A DNA stretch of 64,000 nucleotides from positions 8,288,650 through 8,352,649 of the forward strand of contig AP018180.1 in the NCBI GenBank assembly GCA_002368155.1. The letters run 5' to 3'. This document shows positions 1 to 9,088 of this stretch, piece after piece. The DNA is from Nostoc carneum NIES-2107. Lineage in GTDB: Bacteria > Cyanobacteriota > Cyanobacteriia > Cyanobacteriales > Nostocaceae. Every line of letters begins with the position of its first letter. Position 1 is the stretch's first letter. A program made the position numbers and the translations under genes. The notes under the pieces are model-generated. The model had not been told where the DNA came from. It did not search any database and saw nothing but the letters and a program-made list of their open reading frames with translations.

Positions 1-2168
1 AATCTGTAAAACTAACAAATGATTTAGATAGTAGTAGTAGCATTACTGTGGGAGATACAATTACATGGTCAGTTACTTACATCAATACAGGTACAGTTGA
101 TGTTAGTAACTTCCAAATAACTGATATATTGCCATCAGGATTAACAAAATCAGGCAGTATTAATATTACGACTAATAATACTCAAGGTACAGCACCAACT
201 GCCAATAGCAGTTATGATGGTACTGGCAATAATAGTCTTTTACAAACCCCAATTACTTTTAAAGCTGGGGGTATTATTACAGTCACAATTCCTGTGACTA
301 TTAACGCTGGAGCATCAGGTACAAAATCGAATCAAGCAACAGCTAATGGTGGGAATATCTCAGCTACAAATACAGATAATGTTGATAGTACTACTACCGG
401 ATTACCTACAGGTATAAGCATACCTAGTGGCAGCGTTACGCAAACACAAAATCCCAGTATTGATCCAACTACATTCACGATTATTGCGCCTCAAGTATCA
501 GGTTACAAATCTGTGAAATTAACCACAGATGCAGATACAAGTAATAGCGTTACTTCCGGAGATACAGTCACATGGACAATTATTTATAAAAACTCAGGAA
601 CAGCGAGTGTTCCCAATTTTCAAATAGCAGATGCTTTACCAACTGGAGTTACAAAAACCGGAACACCAACTGTCAGCGTCAGTGGAGTAGGGCAAACAAC
701 TCCTACCGTTGATACTAACTACAATGGTAACGGCAATAATAATCTTTTCAGTACTACAGTGCCTTTAGTTGCTGGGGGTGTAATAGCTGTTAAAATTCCT
801 GTGACAATTAACGCTAATCAAGTAGGAGATAAAGTTAACCAAGCTGTAGGTACAGGCACAGGAATCACCGCAGTTAATACAGATAATGTAGATAGTACCT
901 CCACATTACCTAGTGATGTATTAGCGCAAATTGAAACAGGCAGTATAGCACAAACTCAACTAGCATCTGTTGACGCTACTAAAATCAGCATTCCCGAAGT
1001 GCAAGGATTTAAATCTGTCAAATTAACTAATGATGTAGATGCTAATAATTTAGTTACGGCTGGTGATGAACTAACTTGGACAATTGTTTATAAAAATACT
1101 AGTACCGTACCAATTAGTAATTTCCAAATTACAGATGTTTTAGATACTAATTTGACTAGAAGCGGAGCAAATCCGATTTCTGTGAATGTGAAAATTGCTG
1201 GAGTAAGTCAAACAGCCCCTACTATTAATTCAGCTTACACAGGTTCCAATCCTAATGCTAATTTAATTGATGCCTCTACTCCCTATACATTACCTGCTAA
1301 TGCTGTTATTACTATCAATGTTCCTGTAAAAATTATCAGTGCTACTCCGGCAAATACAGTTTTAAGTAATCAAAGTATAGCCACTGCTAGTAACTTGCCT
1401 AGTATTGGTGTCAAAACAGATAACGTTGATAGTAACCCCACCACTACTTTACCAGCAGATGTCACTATACCTAGTAATAGTATCGATCAAACAGAAAATG
1501 CGGGAACAATTGACCCAACTACTGTAACTACAACTGTTCCAGTTAGTAGTGGTGTGCCTAATTTAATTTTGGTAAAAAGAATTACTGCAATTAATGGTGT
1601 GAATATTACAGGGTTTGTAGATGATACTACAAGTGCTCAAGCTAGCGATGATGATCATGCTAACTGGCCTACTCCTAAAAATACTTACTTACCTGGAGCT
1701 ATAAATCTCAGCAATATTAAACCAGGCGATCAACTAGAGTATACGATTTATTATCTTTCTACTGGTACTCAGGATGCAACCAATGTCACAATTTGCGATT
1801 TAATTCCTAGTAATACTACCTTTTTGGGGACAGCATTTAATGGACTGACTGCTGATACAGGTGGTTTACCACAAGCAGATATGGGGATAGCATTTGCCAA
1901 TAGCAACACTAGTTTACCTACTGTGCCAACAGTTTATATGACTAATGTTGCTGATGGCGATCGCGGTGTTTTCTATGCGCCTGGTACCACTCCTCCAGCA
2001 ATTTGTAAAAAGCCAGTGAGTTTTACCACGATGACAGCCGCAGATAATACTAATGGTTTAGTGGTGGTTAATGTAGTGAAAAGTCCTGCTACTTTACCCA
2101 AAGCAACTGGATCTGGGAATCCGACTAATTCTTTTGGATATATCAGGTTCAAAGTTAAGGTGAATTGA
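1..2168 (+). CDS. DUF11-repeat surface protein, 5' end outside the window
   Basis: The frame is open from the first bases of the window, so the gene starts upstream; a GTG at 48 lies inside a repeat and is not the true start. The visible part holds three similar modules of about 150 residues. Each opens with a K-S-V-K-L-T-x-D-x-D motif followed by GDxxTWTIxYKN, typical of DUF11 (Ig-like) repeats of large secreted bacterial proteins. A fourth, divergent module with one cysteine pair (ICDL...AICKK) ends the protein. Composition is rich in Thr, Asn, Ser and Val and almost free of cysteine, as in extracellular stalk or adhesin proteins. No sorting signal or transmembrane anchor is visible at the C-terminus. 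Role inferred: cell surface or secreted structural protein. Confidence 0.75.
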   Translation, partial: SVKLTNDLDSSSSITVGDTITWSVTYINTGTVDVSNFQITDILPSGLTKSGSINITTNNTQGTAPTANSSYDGTGNNSLLQTPITFKAGGIITVTIPVTINAGASGTKSNQATANGGNISATNTDNVDSTTTGLPTGISIPSGSVTQTQNPSIDPTTFTIIAPQVSGYKSVKLTTDADTSNSVTSGDTVTWTIIYKNSGTASVPNFQIADALPTGVTKTGTPTVSVSGVGQTTPTVDTNYNGNGNNNLFSTTVPLVAGGVIAVKIPVTINANQVGDKVNQAVGTGTGITAVNTDNVDSTSTLPSDVLAQIETGSIAQTQLASVDATKISIPEVQGFKSVKLTNDVDANNLVTAGDELTWTIVYKNTSTVPISNFQITDVLDTNLTRSGANPISVNVKIAGVSQTAPTINSAYTGSNPNANLIDASTPYTLPANAVITINVPVKIISATPANTVLSNQSIATASNLPSIGVKTDNVDSNPTTTLPADVTIPSNSIDQTENAGTIDPTTVTTTVPVSSGVPNLILVKRITAINGVNITGFVDDTTSAQASDDDHANWPTPKNTYLPGAINLSNIKPGDQLEYTIYYLSTGTQDATNVTICDLIPSNTTFLGTAFNGLTADTGGLPQADMGIAFANSNTSLPTVPTVYMTNVADGDRGVFYAPGTTPPAICKKPVSFTTMTAADNTNGLVVVNVVKSPATLPKATGSGNPTNSFGYIRFKVKVN

Positions 2169-2209
2169 TAAGCTGTTACGTATTTAAATTGTATATCTCG
2201 CGCTTATTG

Positions 2210-2253
2210 GTCAAGGGTCAAGAGTCTAAATTCAAAGACTCTTGACCCTTGAC
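2210..2253. terminator. 17-bp perfect hairpin after the DUF11 gene
   Basis: Arms 2210-2226 and 2237-2253 are perfectly complementary (GTCAAGGGTCAAGAGTC and its complement) around a 10-base loop. It lies 42 bp after the stop codon and could end transcription from either side, although no T-run follows. The arms consist of GTCAA(A/G)AGTC units found elsewhere in the window (2527-2541, 16616-16679), so it is also a member of a dispersed repeat family. Confidence 0.55.
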
Positions 2254-2839
2254 AGACCTAACACCAGAATATTTGATTTAAGCATCTATCAACTTAAGTT
2301 TTTAGGTAATAGGATAAATATATAAAATAAGGACACAAAGTTTGTGTCCCTACAGAATATAAATTAATACGCTTGGGTTAAGCTCATGAGCAATTAATTT
2401 ATCACTTATTAAAGAAGCCAGAAGAATTGGGGGATTCTCCCCCAAACCCCCGATTGGGTGACGGTTGCGTCCCCCAAACCCCCTCCAAAATTATTGTTCT
2501 GTTTTTTTGTTGAGTAACTAGTACCGCAAGGCGGAAGTCAAAAGTCAAAAGATTTATATATCTGGGCTTTTGAGTGTTTGAAACGGTAGCTTGATTTACG
2601 CCGTGTTGTACTAGTTTTTTGGTTTTGTTATCAATTAATTTTCTTAACTGAACTGTATGTGAATATAAATGAGTTGCAGATATTGTTTGAATTTGGATAA
2701 CAGTCTCTAATGTTTAATGTACATTGGGGCAGCTATTTCTTAACAGGTAATACCAATTCCAATAATGTTTGTGAAAAGTGGGTATTACCTATTCTTTTGT
2801 TAAGGTAAAAATTTGGATTTTAATCAAATAAAAACCGCA
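2254..2839. repeat. Gene-free spacer with several small palindromes
   Basis: No plausible gene is seen. The spacer holds a 19-nt palindrome at 2331-2349 (GGACACAAA arms), a TTGGGGG/CCCCCAA hairpin at 2428-2446 followed by further C-rich copies to about 2485, a GTCAAAAGTC tandem unit near 2527, and a GGTAATACC/GGTATTACC pair at about 2746-2789. The last resembles the TAATACCAATT ends of the small elements at 40434, 47792 and 56674. Confidence 0.5.
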
Positions 2840-3982
2840 TTACTGAGAATTCATGGATGTAGGCTGTGGTGGTACCAAAATTGGTACATAGCCAGGATCA
2901 CCTTGAAGTTCTTGAGAATTTTCTGGTTGATTTGGTTGTGGTAAATTATTGTCTGGAAATAGATTAATGGCGGCGGCTGGCGCAGCAGGAGTCTCTGTTT
3001 GAGCTACTTGAGGTGGTTTAGGCGCTAATATTTGAGCCATTTGTTGCATTAACGTTTGCATTTTCTCGGCTTGCGCGATGTTACCTTGAGCATTGTACTC
3101 CTGGTGGGCGCGTTTAAAGGCGCTATTAGCAGTTTTAAAATTACCCTGATTGTATAAAGCTACGCCCAAATTATAGTAAGCTGAGGCGTTTTTAGGATTA
3201 TGTTGAATAGCTTGCTGGTAAACAGTGATCGCCTCTGATGTTTGCCCTTGCAGTGCCATCAGGCTACCCAAGTTGCTGTAAGCTACGGCATGGTCTGGAT
3301 CTTGTTCTATGAGTTGTTTGTATGTAGCGATCGCTTCTTGAATTTGACCTTGTTGTTGTTGGGCGATCGCTAAATTAAAGTAAGCATTACTATTGTGAGT
3401 ATCCAGATTAATTGCTTGCTGATAAGCTGCGATCGCTTCTGGTATTTGCCCTTGTTCGTACAATACTACGCCTAAATTATATTCTGCTGCTGCGATTGTC
3501 GGATCTATCAACAGGCTTTGACGATAAGCAGTAATTGCGGCTTCTCTTTGACCTTGTCGTTGCAAGGCTAAACCTAAGTTGTAGTAAGCTTGGCTAGAAT
3601 TAGGATTAATCTTAATTGCCTCTGCAAACTCTTGTACAGCTACATCCAAGCGGTTTTGCTGTAGGAAAATGGTGCCTAGATAATTCCTAGCCATTCCTAT
3701 TTTAGAATCTAGGCGCAATGCTTCTCTGAAGGCATATTCTGCACCTTGCCAGTCTTGGCGGTGATAACGCATCACTCCCTGCTGGAAGAAACTGGCGGCT
3801 TCTAGATTCTGGCTGACGACATTCTGGGCTAAAACTTTGCTTCCTGGTAAATTAGTCAATGTTGGTACAGCCAATACCAACATTGCAACAGAAGTTGAGA
3901 GCAGCTGCCGATAAGCACTTCGGTGCAGCGCTAACTGAGAAAAACTGCAAAACCACTGGCGAAGTTGATGTTTCTCTGACAT
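2840..3982 (-). CDS. TPR-repeat protein with N-terminal membrane/signal segment
   Basis: 380 residues. After a basic N-terminus, residues about 27-53 form a hydrophobic segment ending near a VLAQN site, read as a signal peptide or signal anchor. From about residue 60 to 300 there are about seven consecutive 34-residue tetratricopeptide repeats with the usual pattern (AYYNLG, A-x-x-Y-x-x-A-I-x-x-xP). The tail is rich in Pro, Gln and Ala and probably disordered. TPRs are protein-interaction scaffolds; the leader places this one in the periplasm, thylakoid lumen or at the membrane. The partner is unknown. It is transcribed alone on the minus strand, with queA about 200 bp upstream in the same orientation. 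Confidence 0.8.
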   Translation of the reverse strand: MSEKHQLRQWFCSFSQLALHRSAYRQLLSTSVAMLVLAVPTLTNLPGSKVLAQNVVSQNLEAASFFQQGVMRYHRQDWQGAEYAFREALRLDSKIGMARNYLGTIFLQQNRLDVAVQEFAEAIKINPNSSQAYYNLGLALQRQGQREAAITAYRQSLLIDPTIAAAEYNLGVVLYEQGQIPEAIAAYQQAINLDTHNSNAYFNLAIAQQQQGQIQEAIATYKQLIEQDPDHAVAYSNLGSLMALQGQTSEAITVYQQAIQHNPKNASAYYNLGVALYNQGNFKTANSAFKRAHQEYNAQGNIAQAEKMQTLMQQMAQILAPKPPQVAQTETPAAPAAAINLFPDNNLPQPNQPENSQELQGDPGYVPILVPPQPTSMNSQ

Positions 3983-4089
3983 GAGTGGCAGGCCTCTACT
4001 TGTTCCTTAGATCCTTATTAGTCAGAGTACCCACCACAACATGAAAAATTAAAAGTCAAAAATAAAGATTTTACAGTAGTGATGTATTT

Positions 4090-4178
4090 GGGGAATGGGG
4101 AATGGGGAATGGGTAATGGGTAATGGGTAATGGGGTGTTTCCCCATCTCCCTCATCTCCCTGCCCCCTGCCCCCCTGC
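4090..4178. repeat. Short tandem repeat array (GGGGAAT/GGGTAAT), then C-rich tract
   Basis: Six or more 7-mer units (GGGGAAT, then GGGTAAT) are followed by a complementary C-rich stretch (CCCCATCTCCC, CTGCCCCC), so the whole can fold on itself. It lies in the 200-bp gap between queA and the TPR gene. It is typical of the short tandemly repeated repetitive sequences of Nostocales. Confidence 0.75.
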
Positions 4179-4186
4179 CTCTGCGC

Positions 4187-5341
4187 TTATGGCAAAATTA
4201 ACATGGCATCACCGAAGGAATAGAAACGATATCGAGCAGCGATCGCTTCTTGGTAGATATTGAGCAATCTTTCTCTACCAATTAAAGCACTCACTAGCAT
4301 TAATAAACTGGAGCGTGGCAGGTGAAAATTAGTAATTAGACCATCTACTACCCGCCATTGGTATCCAGGGTAGATAAAAAGATTTGTTTTGCCACAGAAT
4401 GGTTGTAATTCTCCAGATTGAGCGGCCCCTTCAAGGGATCTGACTGCTGTTGTACCTACCGCAATCACCCTACCGCCTGCTGCTTTTGTGGCACGAATTT
4501 GCTCTACTGTAGCGGCTGGCACTTCTATCCATTCTTCATGCATCTGGTGGGTAGTGACATCTTCTACTTCTACAGGGCGAAATGTGCCTACACCCACGTG
4601 TAATGTGATGAAAGCTTGATTAATGCCGCGATCGCGCAACGTTTCTAGTAGTTCGGGGGTAAAGTGTAGCCCGGCTGTTGGCGCTGCGATCGCGCCTGGA
4701 TGTTGGGCATACACAGTTTGATACTGTTCGTCAGTCGCTTCGGAGGCTGTGATGTAGGGTGGTAAAGGAACTTCTCCAAATACATCTAATACTTGCACCA
4801 AAGGCACTCCTCCTGGCACATCAAATTGTAATAGCCGTCCCCCAGTTGCGGGATCTGTTTCTAAAACTGTAGCGGTGAGGGATAAAGAGGAATTCACTTC
4901 CTCGTCTTCCCCTGCTCCCTTGCTTCCTGGCTGAAAAGCTCTCCTTGGTGCAAAAATGATCTTTGAGCCTACTTTGAAGCGCTTACCTGGCTTGACTAAG
5001 GCTAACCAACAGTTATACTGGCGTTCCTCTAACAATAACACCTCAATTTCCGCACCCGTAGCCTTCCGTCCATACAGTCGTGCTGGTATCACGCTAGTAT
5101 TATTCATTACTAATAAATCACCTGCTTTTAATAAGTGTGGTAGGTCGCGGAAAGTATGGTGTATACTTCGGGAATTAACTACCAGTAGCCGAGAACTATC
5201 TCTGGGAATAGCCGGATTTTGGGCAATTAGTTCGGTTGGTAGCTCGTAATCATACGCAGATAATGAACGGTCTAATTCCGTATTTACTACATCATTATTT
5301 GAGTCGGGTGTCAAAGCTGCTGGTGTTAATTGTTGCTCCAT
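4187..5341 (-). CDS. queA: S-adenosylmethionine:tRNA ribosyltransferase-isomerase QueA
   Basis: 384 residues. QueA transfers and isomerises the ribosyl part of SAM onto preQ1 at position 34 of GUN-anticodon tRNAs, giving epoxyqueuosine. Family signatures are clear: [14 protein letters not shown] near residue 31, [23 protein letters not shown], the central PPYI and TVYA segments, [13 protein letters not shown], the [11 protein letters not shown] block, and the end block [22 protein letters not shown]. Two departures from the usual length are a roughly 27-residue polar extension before the conserved start, and a charged Gly/Glu-rich insert at about residues 137-153. The queG product, which acts next in the pathway, is encoded at 44427-45401, so the pathway genes are present but not clustered. 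Confidence 0.97.
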   Translation of the reverse strand: MEQQLTPAALTPDSNNDVVNTELDRSLSAYDYELPTELIAQNPAIPRDSSRLLVVNSRSIHHTFRDLPHLLKAGDLLVMNNTSVIPARLYGRKATGAEIEVLLLEERQYNCWLALVKPGKRFKVGSKIIFAPRRAFQPGSKGAGEDEEVNSSLSLTATVLETDPATGGRLLQFDVPGGVPLVQVLDVFGEVPLPPYITASEATDEQYQTVYAQHPGAIAAPTAGLHFTPELLETLRDRGINQAFITLHVGVGTFRPVEVEDVTTHQMHEEWIEVPAATVEQIRATKAAGGRVIAVGTTAVRSLEGAAQSGELQPFCGKTNLFIYPGYQWRVVDGLITNFHLPRSSLLMLVSALIGRERLLNIYQEAIAARYRFYSFGDAMLILP

Positions 5342-5582
5342 TGAATTTCATTCTGCCTTTAATTAAGCCTGTTTGAGCTTTCCGTGCTCATCACAACTCT
5401 AGGCGATCGCGGCTCGATTTTATGCCATGAATTTTTGATTGATACTATTACGTAACACGGAAATACCTATATGAAAATTGGGTAAACCTCCCTATCTAAA
5501 AACGGGGGCTTCTACCCTACCGGGAACTGGGAATTATTACGAATATAGAAATGTAGGATTGGCTTTGATCCCAAGCACCAAC

Positions 5583-5972
5583 ATGGAATACTTGTATTAC
5601 CTGGCAAATGCCAGTCTAACTCTGAGGGTCGTTCAATACCTGCACGGCAGACCCCAGATGCCTGTTTCGTTCGTTACTGTCATCCATCAAATCGATGGCT
5701 GGGTAGTTAGGATAAAACTCAAAGGTCAAGTTTCACCCCAGGTTGACGGTGATTTTCGAGCTTTTCTGAACGAATTAGGAATCAGCTACGAACCACCAAT
5801 GCGGGTACAAATGGCACTTTGGAGTTTGGAAGCAGGACAGTGTCCTGTAGACGTGATGCGTCGCTACCAAGTAGCAATAGTCTCGCATGGTAGCCCAGAA
5901 AGAGAGGAAATTGAAGCATTTCGGCAGCAGTTCGTTCGGGGATTGGGCTATTGTCCCGAAACATTAGCATAA
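5583..5972 (+). CDS. Conserved hypothetical protein, about 130 residues
   Basis: The open frame extends back to a TTG at 5478, but the ATG at 5583 (MEYLYYLANASLTLR) gives a compact soluble protein and is preferred. The sequence is well-formed alpha/beta with VIHQIDGWVVRIKLKG and a C-terminal helix EEIEAFRQQFVRGLGYCPETLA. No signal peptide, membrane segment or catalytic motif is recognised. It looks like a conserved cyanobacterial family, but I cannot name it. It stands alone between queA and yraN. Confidence 0.55.
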   Translation: MEYLYYLANASLTLRVVQYLHGRPQMPVSFVTVIHQIDGWVVRIKLKGQVSPQVDGDFRAFLNELGISYEPPMRVQMALWSLEAGQCPVDVMRRYQVAIVSHGSPEREEIEAFRQQFVRGLGYCPETLA

Positions 5973-6057
5973 TCGCCTTTGGTTGTTACATTGATAGAGA
6001 ATAATCTAGTAATTGGTCATTAGTAATTTAGATATTATATCTATTGCTGGTGACCAA

Positions 6058-6540
6058 TTAGGCGTTATCATTCACAGAGTCGAAAGCGGCGGGAATATAC
6101 TCTTGGAGTTGGAACTGATAACCCGCAACTACAGAACTAGCTAAGACTTTAGAGTTAGATTTCACTTCATGAAAATTTGTGGGTATTTTTTGGCAATAGA
6201 CGATCGCAACATCAAACCTACAAGAATAATCGGCTTTATCTGGGTATTGAGCTAAGAATATCTCCGCAGTCCGCCAAAGTTTTGTTTGCTTTTTAGCAGT
6301 GATGGCGCTTCTTCCCCCCATATCCCAGTTACCAAGGCTACGAGTTTTGACTTCTACAAATGCCAAGGTGGAGTTTGGAGTGGGACTGTCATGATATTGA
6401 GCAATAATATCGATTTCTCCCCAACGGCACAAAAAGCGCCGATGCAAAATTAACCAACCTGTAGATTGCAGCCATTGTGCTACTAGGTCTTCACCTACGT
6501 CACCAATGTCGGGATAATGGGATGGAGGAGGGTTCGCCAT
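6058..6540 (-). CDS. yraN: YraN/UPF0102 family endonuclease-like protein
   Basis: 160 residues. It has the family landmarks in order: GEDLVAQWLQSTGW (helix 1), the RWGEIDIIAQ motif, the FVEVKTR motif, and the KKQTKLWRTAEIFL helix with SCRFDVAIV. The E-x-D ... E-V-K arrangement matches the PD-(D/E)XK nuclease fold assigned to this family. Biological role is not established. The C-terminal 30 residues are longer than in many bacterial homologs. Its start lies 11 bp from that of the divergent pentapeptide-repeat gene, so the two share a promoter region. Confidence 0.92.
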   Translation of the reverse strand: MANPPPSHYPDIGDVGEDLVAQWLQSTGWLILHRRFLCRWGEIDIIAQYHDSPTPNSTLAFVEVKTRSLGNWDMGGRSAITAKKQTKLWRTAEIFLAQYPDKADYSCRFDVAIVYCQKIPTNFHEVKSNSKVLASSVVAGYQFQLQEYIPAAFDSVNDNA

Positions 6541-6551
6541 TCGTTAAAAAT

Positions 6552-7064
6552 ATGATGAATAAAAAATTAAGTATTAGGATTTGCACAAGTATACTCTGTG
6601 TATTGCTGGGGGGAGTAGTTGCTATTACCGCAATTATTGGTTTTGTACCTACAGCTTTGGCACTACAATACAACAAAGAAATTTTGACAGAAGCTGATTT
6701 TTCTGGACGAGATTTAACAGATTCTAGTTTTACAAAAGCTAATTTGAAAAAAAGCAACTTTTCTGGTGCAAACTTAAGTGGAGTTAGCTTCTTCGCCGCC
6801 AATGTAGAATCAGCAAATTTTGAGGGAGCCGATCTCAGCAATGCTACTTTAGATTCAGCTCGTTTTATCAAAGCAAATTTGACCAATGCGGTGTTAGAAG
6901 GTGCTTTTGCAGCAAATGCTAAGTTTGATGGAGCAATTATTGATGGCGCAGATTTTACGGATGTGTTGCTGCGTCCAGATGAGCAGAAAAAATTATGTCA
7001 AGTTGCAAAGGGTACTAATCCCACTACAGGAAGAGATACGCGAGATAGTTTATTTTGTCCTTAG
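6552..7064 (+). CDS. Exported pentapeptide-repeat protein
   Basis: The start is placed at ATG 6552 (MMNKKLSIRI) rather than the upstream frame extension at 6477, which overlaps yraN. Residues about 9-38 form a hydrophobic signal sequence ending in ALALQYN, suggesting export to the thylakoid lumen or periplasm. The mature part carries about 18 pentapeptide units A(D/N)LXX (for example ADFSGRDLTDSSFTKANLKK) in right-handed beta-helix style. It ends with a conserved tail containing two cysteines (KKLCQVAKG, DSLFCP), as in lumenal pentapeptide proteins of cyanobacteria and plastids. Function is unknown for most of these proteins. Confidence 0.85.
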   Translation: MMNKKLSIRICTSILCVLLGGVVAITAIIGFVPTALALQYNKEILTEADFSGRDLTDSSFTKANLKKSNFSGANLSGVSFFAANVESANFEGADLSNATLDSARFIKANLTNAVLEGAFAANAKFDGAIIDGADFTDVLLRPDEQKKLCQVAKGTNPTTGRDTRDSLFCP

Positions 7065-7207
7065 CAATTGAGAAAATAAATTTCAATTTTTTGCGGCAAT
7101 GTTTTAGAATTGCTAGCAAAACTTTGAGTTTTGAGATTGAATGATGGTGTTTGGCAGGCGATCATACTGTATCTAATCATCAAGCTCCAAATTGCCAAAA
7201 TTCAATC

Positions 7208-7852
7208 CTACTTTTGCTGAAACTGGCTTAGTAACCAAGCGCAGACTTCAGATTGACTGATTTCACGGCTACGGCGTAAGGCTTCCTCTAAAGTTGCAAT
7301 TACCAATCCTGGTAATACTTGTGATTCTTGAATACGTTTACTACCTTGATCTGCCATAGCATAGGCGATAATTTGGGCATTCTGTACATCTACCACCCAG
7401 TATTCTGCAATGCCTAATTCTTCGTAGAGACTTCGCTTTATCCCCAAGTCATCCAGCAGAGATGTTTTAGCAATCTCAATCACTAAATCCGGCGCAGGGT
7501 AAAGATCTAAGTTGACAATTCCTGTATTAGTTGGGATAGTTTGGGCGTGTTCTTTGAGATAATATGCCACATCAGGCTGACAGTCCTGAATACCAGTTTT
7601 GCGAAAAGTTGTTGTGTCTAAACCTGTAGCTAAAATCCCTTGAAGTGTGGCAAATAGAGTTACAGCAAAAATAATTATCACATGGTCTTTACCATGATCA
7701 AAGCTAACTGGTGGCATTTCCAGCCTCATGTATCCTTTGTAGTAGTAGCTTTTTCCCCGCTCATTGAGCAAGCTGGTAACTATCTGCTCATATTCATCCC
7801 AAGAAGTGTAAATCCATGTATCTGTGGGTAACTGAGTTTGGAAATCACTCAT
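7208..7852 (-). CDS. Uma2 family (DUF820) restriction-endonuclease-fold protein
   Basis: 214 residues. It has the Uma2/DUF820 pattern greatly expanded in cyanobacteria: GYMRLEMPPVSFDHGKDH, QPDVAYYL, LDLYPAPDLVIEIAKTS and LGIAEYWVVDVQ. The D and E-x-K-like residues at PDLVIEI and YWVVD correspond to the PD-(D/E)XK core. Biological role is unproven; members are numerous and often near mobile DNA. It ends about 107 bp upstream of the S-formylglutathione hydrolase start on the same strand. Confidence 0.88.
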   Translation of the reverse strand: MSDFQTQLPTDTWIYTSWDEYEQIVTSLLNERGKSYYYKGYMRLEMPPVSFDHGKDHVIIIFAVTLFATLQGILATGLDTTTFRKTGIQDCQPDVAYYLKEHAQTIPTNTGIVNLDLYPAPDLVIEIAKTSLLDDLGIKRSLYEELGIAEYWVVDVQNAQIIAYAMADQGSKRIQESQVLPGLVIATLEEALRRSREISQSEVCAWLLSQFQQK

Positions 7853-7958
7853 TTTCTAACCCTCCCGCCAAAAATCAAATTTTTGTTGCTGGGCAAAATC
7901 TACCAATGCAATGGCATGATTTTCTAGAAGTCCCATACACAAAATATATTTCGTTTCT

Positions 7959-8801
7959 TTACTTTAAAGCGATCGCATGATGGCGAATGTGGTCTTCAAT
8001 AAAGCTGGCTATAAAATAGTAGCTGTGGTCATAGCCTTCTTGATAGCGCAAGTTGAGGGGTTGGTTGACTGCTTGACAACTTTGCTCAAACACTTCTGGT
8101 AGCAATTGTTCGGCTAAAAATTTATCCGCAGTCCCTTGGTCAATGAGAATTGGGCTATGATACGCTCCCAGCTTGATTAATTCGCTAGCATCATAGTTAC
8201 GCCAATCTTCTTGATTTGTTCCTAAATAACGGCTAAAGGCTTTTTGTCCCCAAGGACAGCGCATCGGTGCAGTAATGGGTGCAAAAGCGGAAACTGATTG
8301 ATAGAGTTTTGGGTTTCGCAGCGCACAAACTAGGGCCCCATGTCCCCCCATAGAATGACCGAAAATACCTTGTTTTTCAGCGATGGCGGGAAAGTTGGCG
8401 GTAATGATTGCAGGTAATTCTTGGACAACATAACTATACATTTGATAGTGCGATCGCCAATGTTCTGTTGTCGCATCCACATAAAAACCTGCACCTGTCC
8501 CAAAATCCCAATCTTCATCCTCACCAGGAATCCCTGTATTGCGCGGACTGGTATCTGGCGCAACTAGCATTAACCCATACTCTGCTGCGTAACGCTGCGC
8601 CCCAGCTTTGACAATAAAATTCTCTTCGGTGCAAGTCAAACCAGCAAGGAAATAAAGAATTGGTACAGCTTGTTGACTCGCCTGTGGTGGTTGATAGACT
8701 GCAAAGCGCATTTCCCCGTTACAAGTCGAGGAGGGGTGGGAGTAAAAGCCGACTTTACCACCAAAGCTTTTAGATTCTGAAATTAGTTTGAGGTTTGTCA
8801 T
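7959..8801 (-). CDS. fghA: S-formylglutathione hydrolase (esterase D type)
   Basis: 280 residues, the usual length. It hydrolyses S-formylglutathione to formate and glutathione, the last step of glutathione-dependent formaldehyde detoxification. Signatures: LYFLAGLTCTEENF (oxyanion region), the nucleophile serine in FGHSMGGHGAL (about residue 149), the acid in IDQGTADKF, and the terminal histidine in YDHSYYFIASFI. The alcohol dehydrogenase partner is not adjacent. The start codon abuts a tandem TTTGTCA array, so its promoter must lie within or beyond the repeat. Confidence 0.94.
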   Translation of the reverse strand: MTNLKLISESKSFGGKVGFYSHPSSTCNGEMRFAVYQPPQASQQAVPILYFLAGLTCTEENFIVKAGAQRYAAEYGLMLVAPDTSPRNTGIPGEDEDWDFGTGAGFYVDATTEHWRSHYQMYSYVVQELPAIITANFPAIAEKQGIFGHSMGGHGALVCALRNPKLYQSVSAFAPITAPMRCPWGQKAFSRYLGTNQEDWRNYDASELIKLGAYHSPILIDQGTADKFLAEQLLPEVFEQSCQAVNQPLNLRYQEGYDHSYYFIASFIEDHIRHHAIALK

Positions 8802-9026
8802 TTGTCATTTGTCATTTGTCATTTGTCATTTGTCATTTGGTAATGGGTAATTGGTAATGGGTAATTGGTAATTGGTAATTGGTGTTTGATGTTTGTTATT
8901 TCACCTCATCTCCCAGTCCCCAATCCCCAGTCCCCAGTCCCCAGTCCCCATTACCCCTAATCCCCAGAGGGGGCCCCGAGTTCCCCAGTCCCCAATCCCC
9001 AATCCCCAGTCCCCAATCCCCAATAA
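8800..9026. repeat. Compound short-tandem-repeat array before the first HstK gene
   Basis: Three blocks follow one another: TTTGTCA units (8800-8837), GGTAATT/GGTAATG units (about 8838-8882), and CCCCAGT/CCCCAAT units (about 8910-9024) interrupted by GGGGGCCCCGAG. Nearly the whole gap between fghA and the kinase gene is repeat. An apparent 70-codon N-terminal extension of the kinase is simply a translation of this array. Confidence 0.85.
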
Positions 9027-9088
9027 TGACTCGCTTGATTTTGGGAATACTAAATTCACCTCCCAGTAAATTTGATTACTCAACGGTT

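Noticed and set aside
5478..5582. TTG-initiated extension of the hypothetical gene
   Set aside because: It adds low-complexity residues, and an ATG at 5583 starts the well-formed part.
8879..9088. N-terminal extension of the first large kinase
   Set aside because: It translates a short tandem repeat array and has no counterpart in the paralog; the start at 9089 fits.
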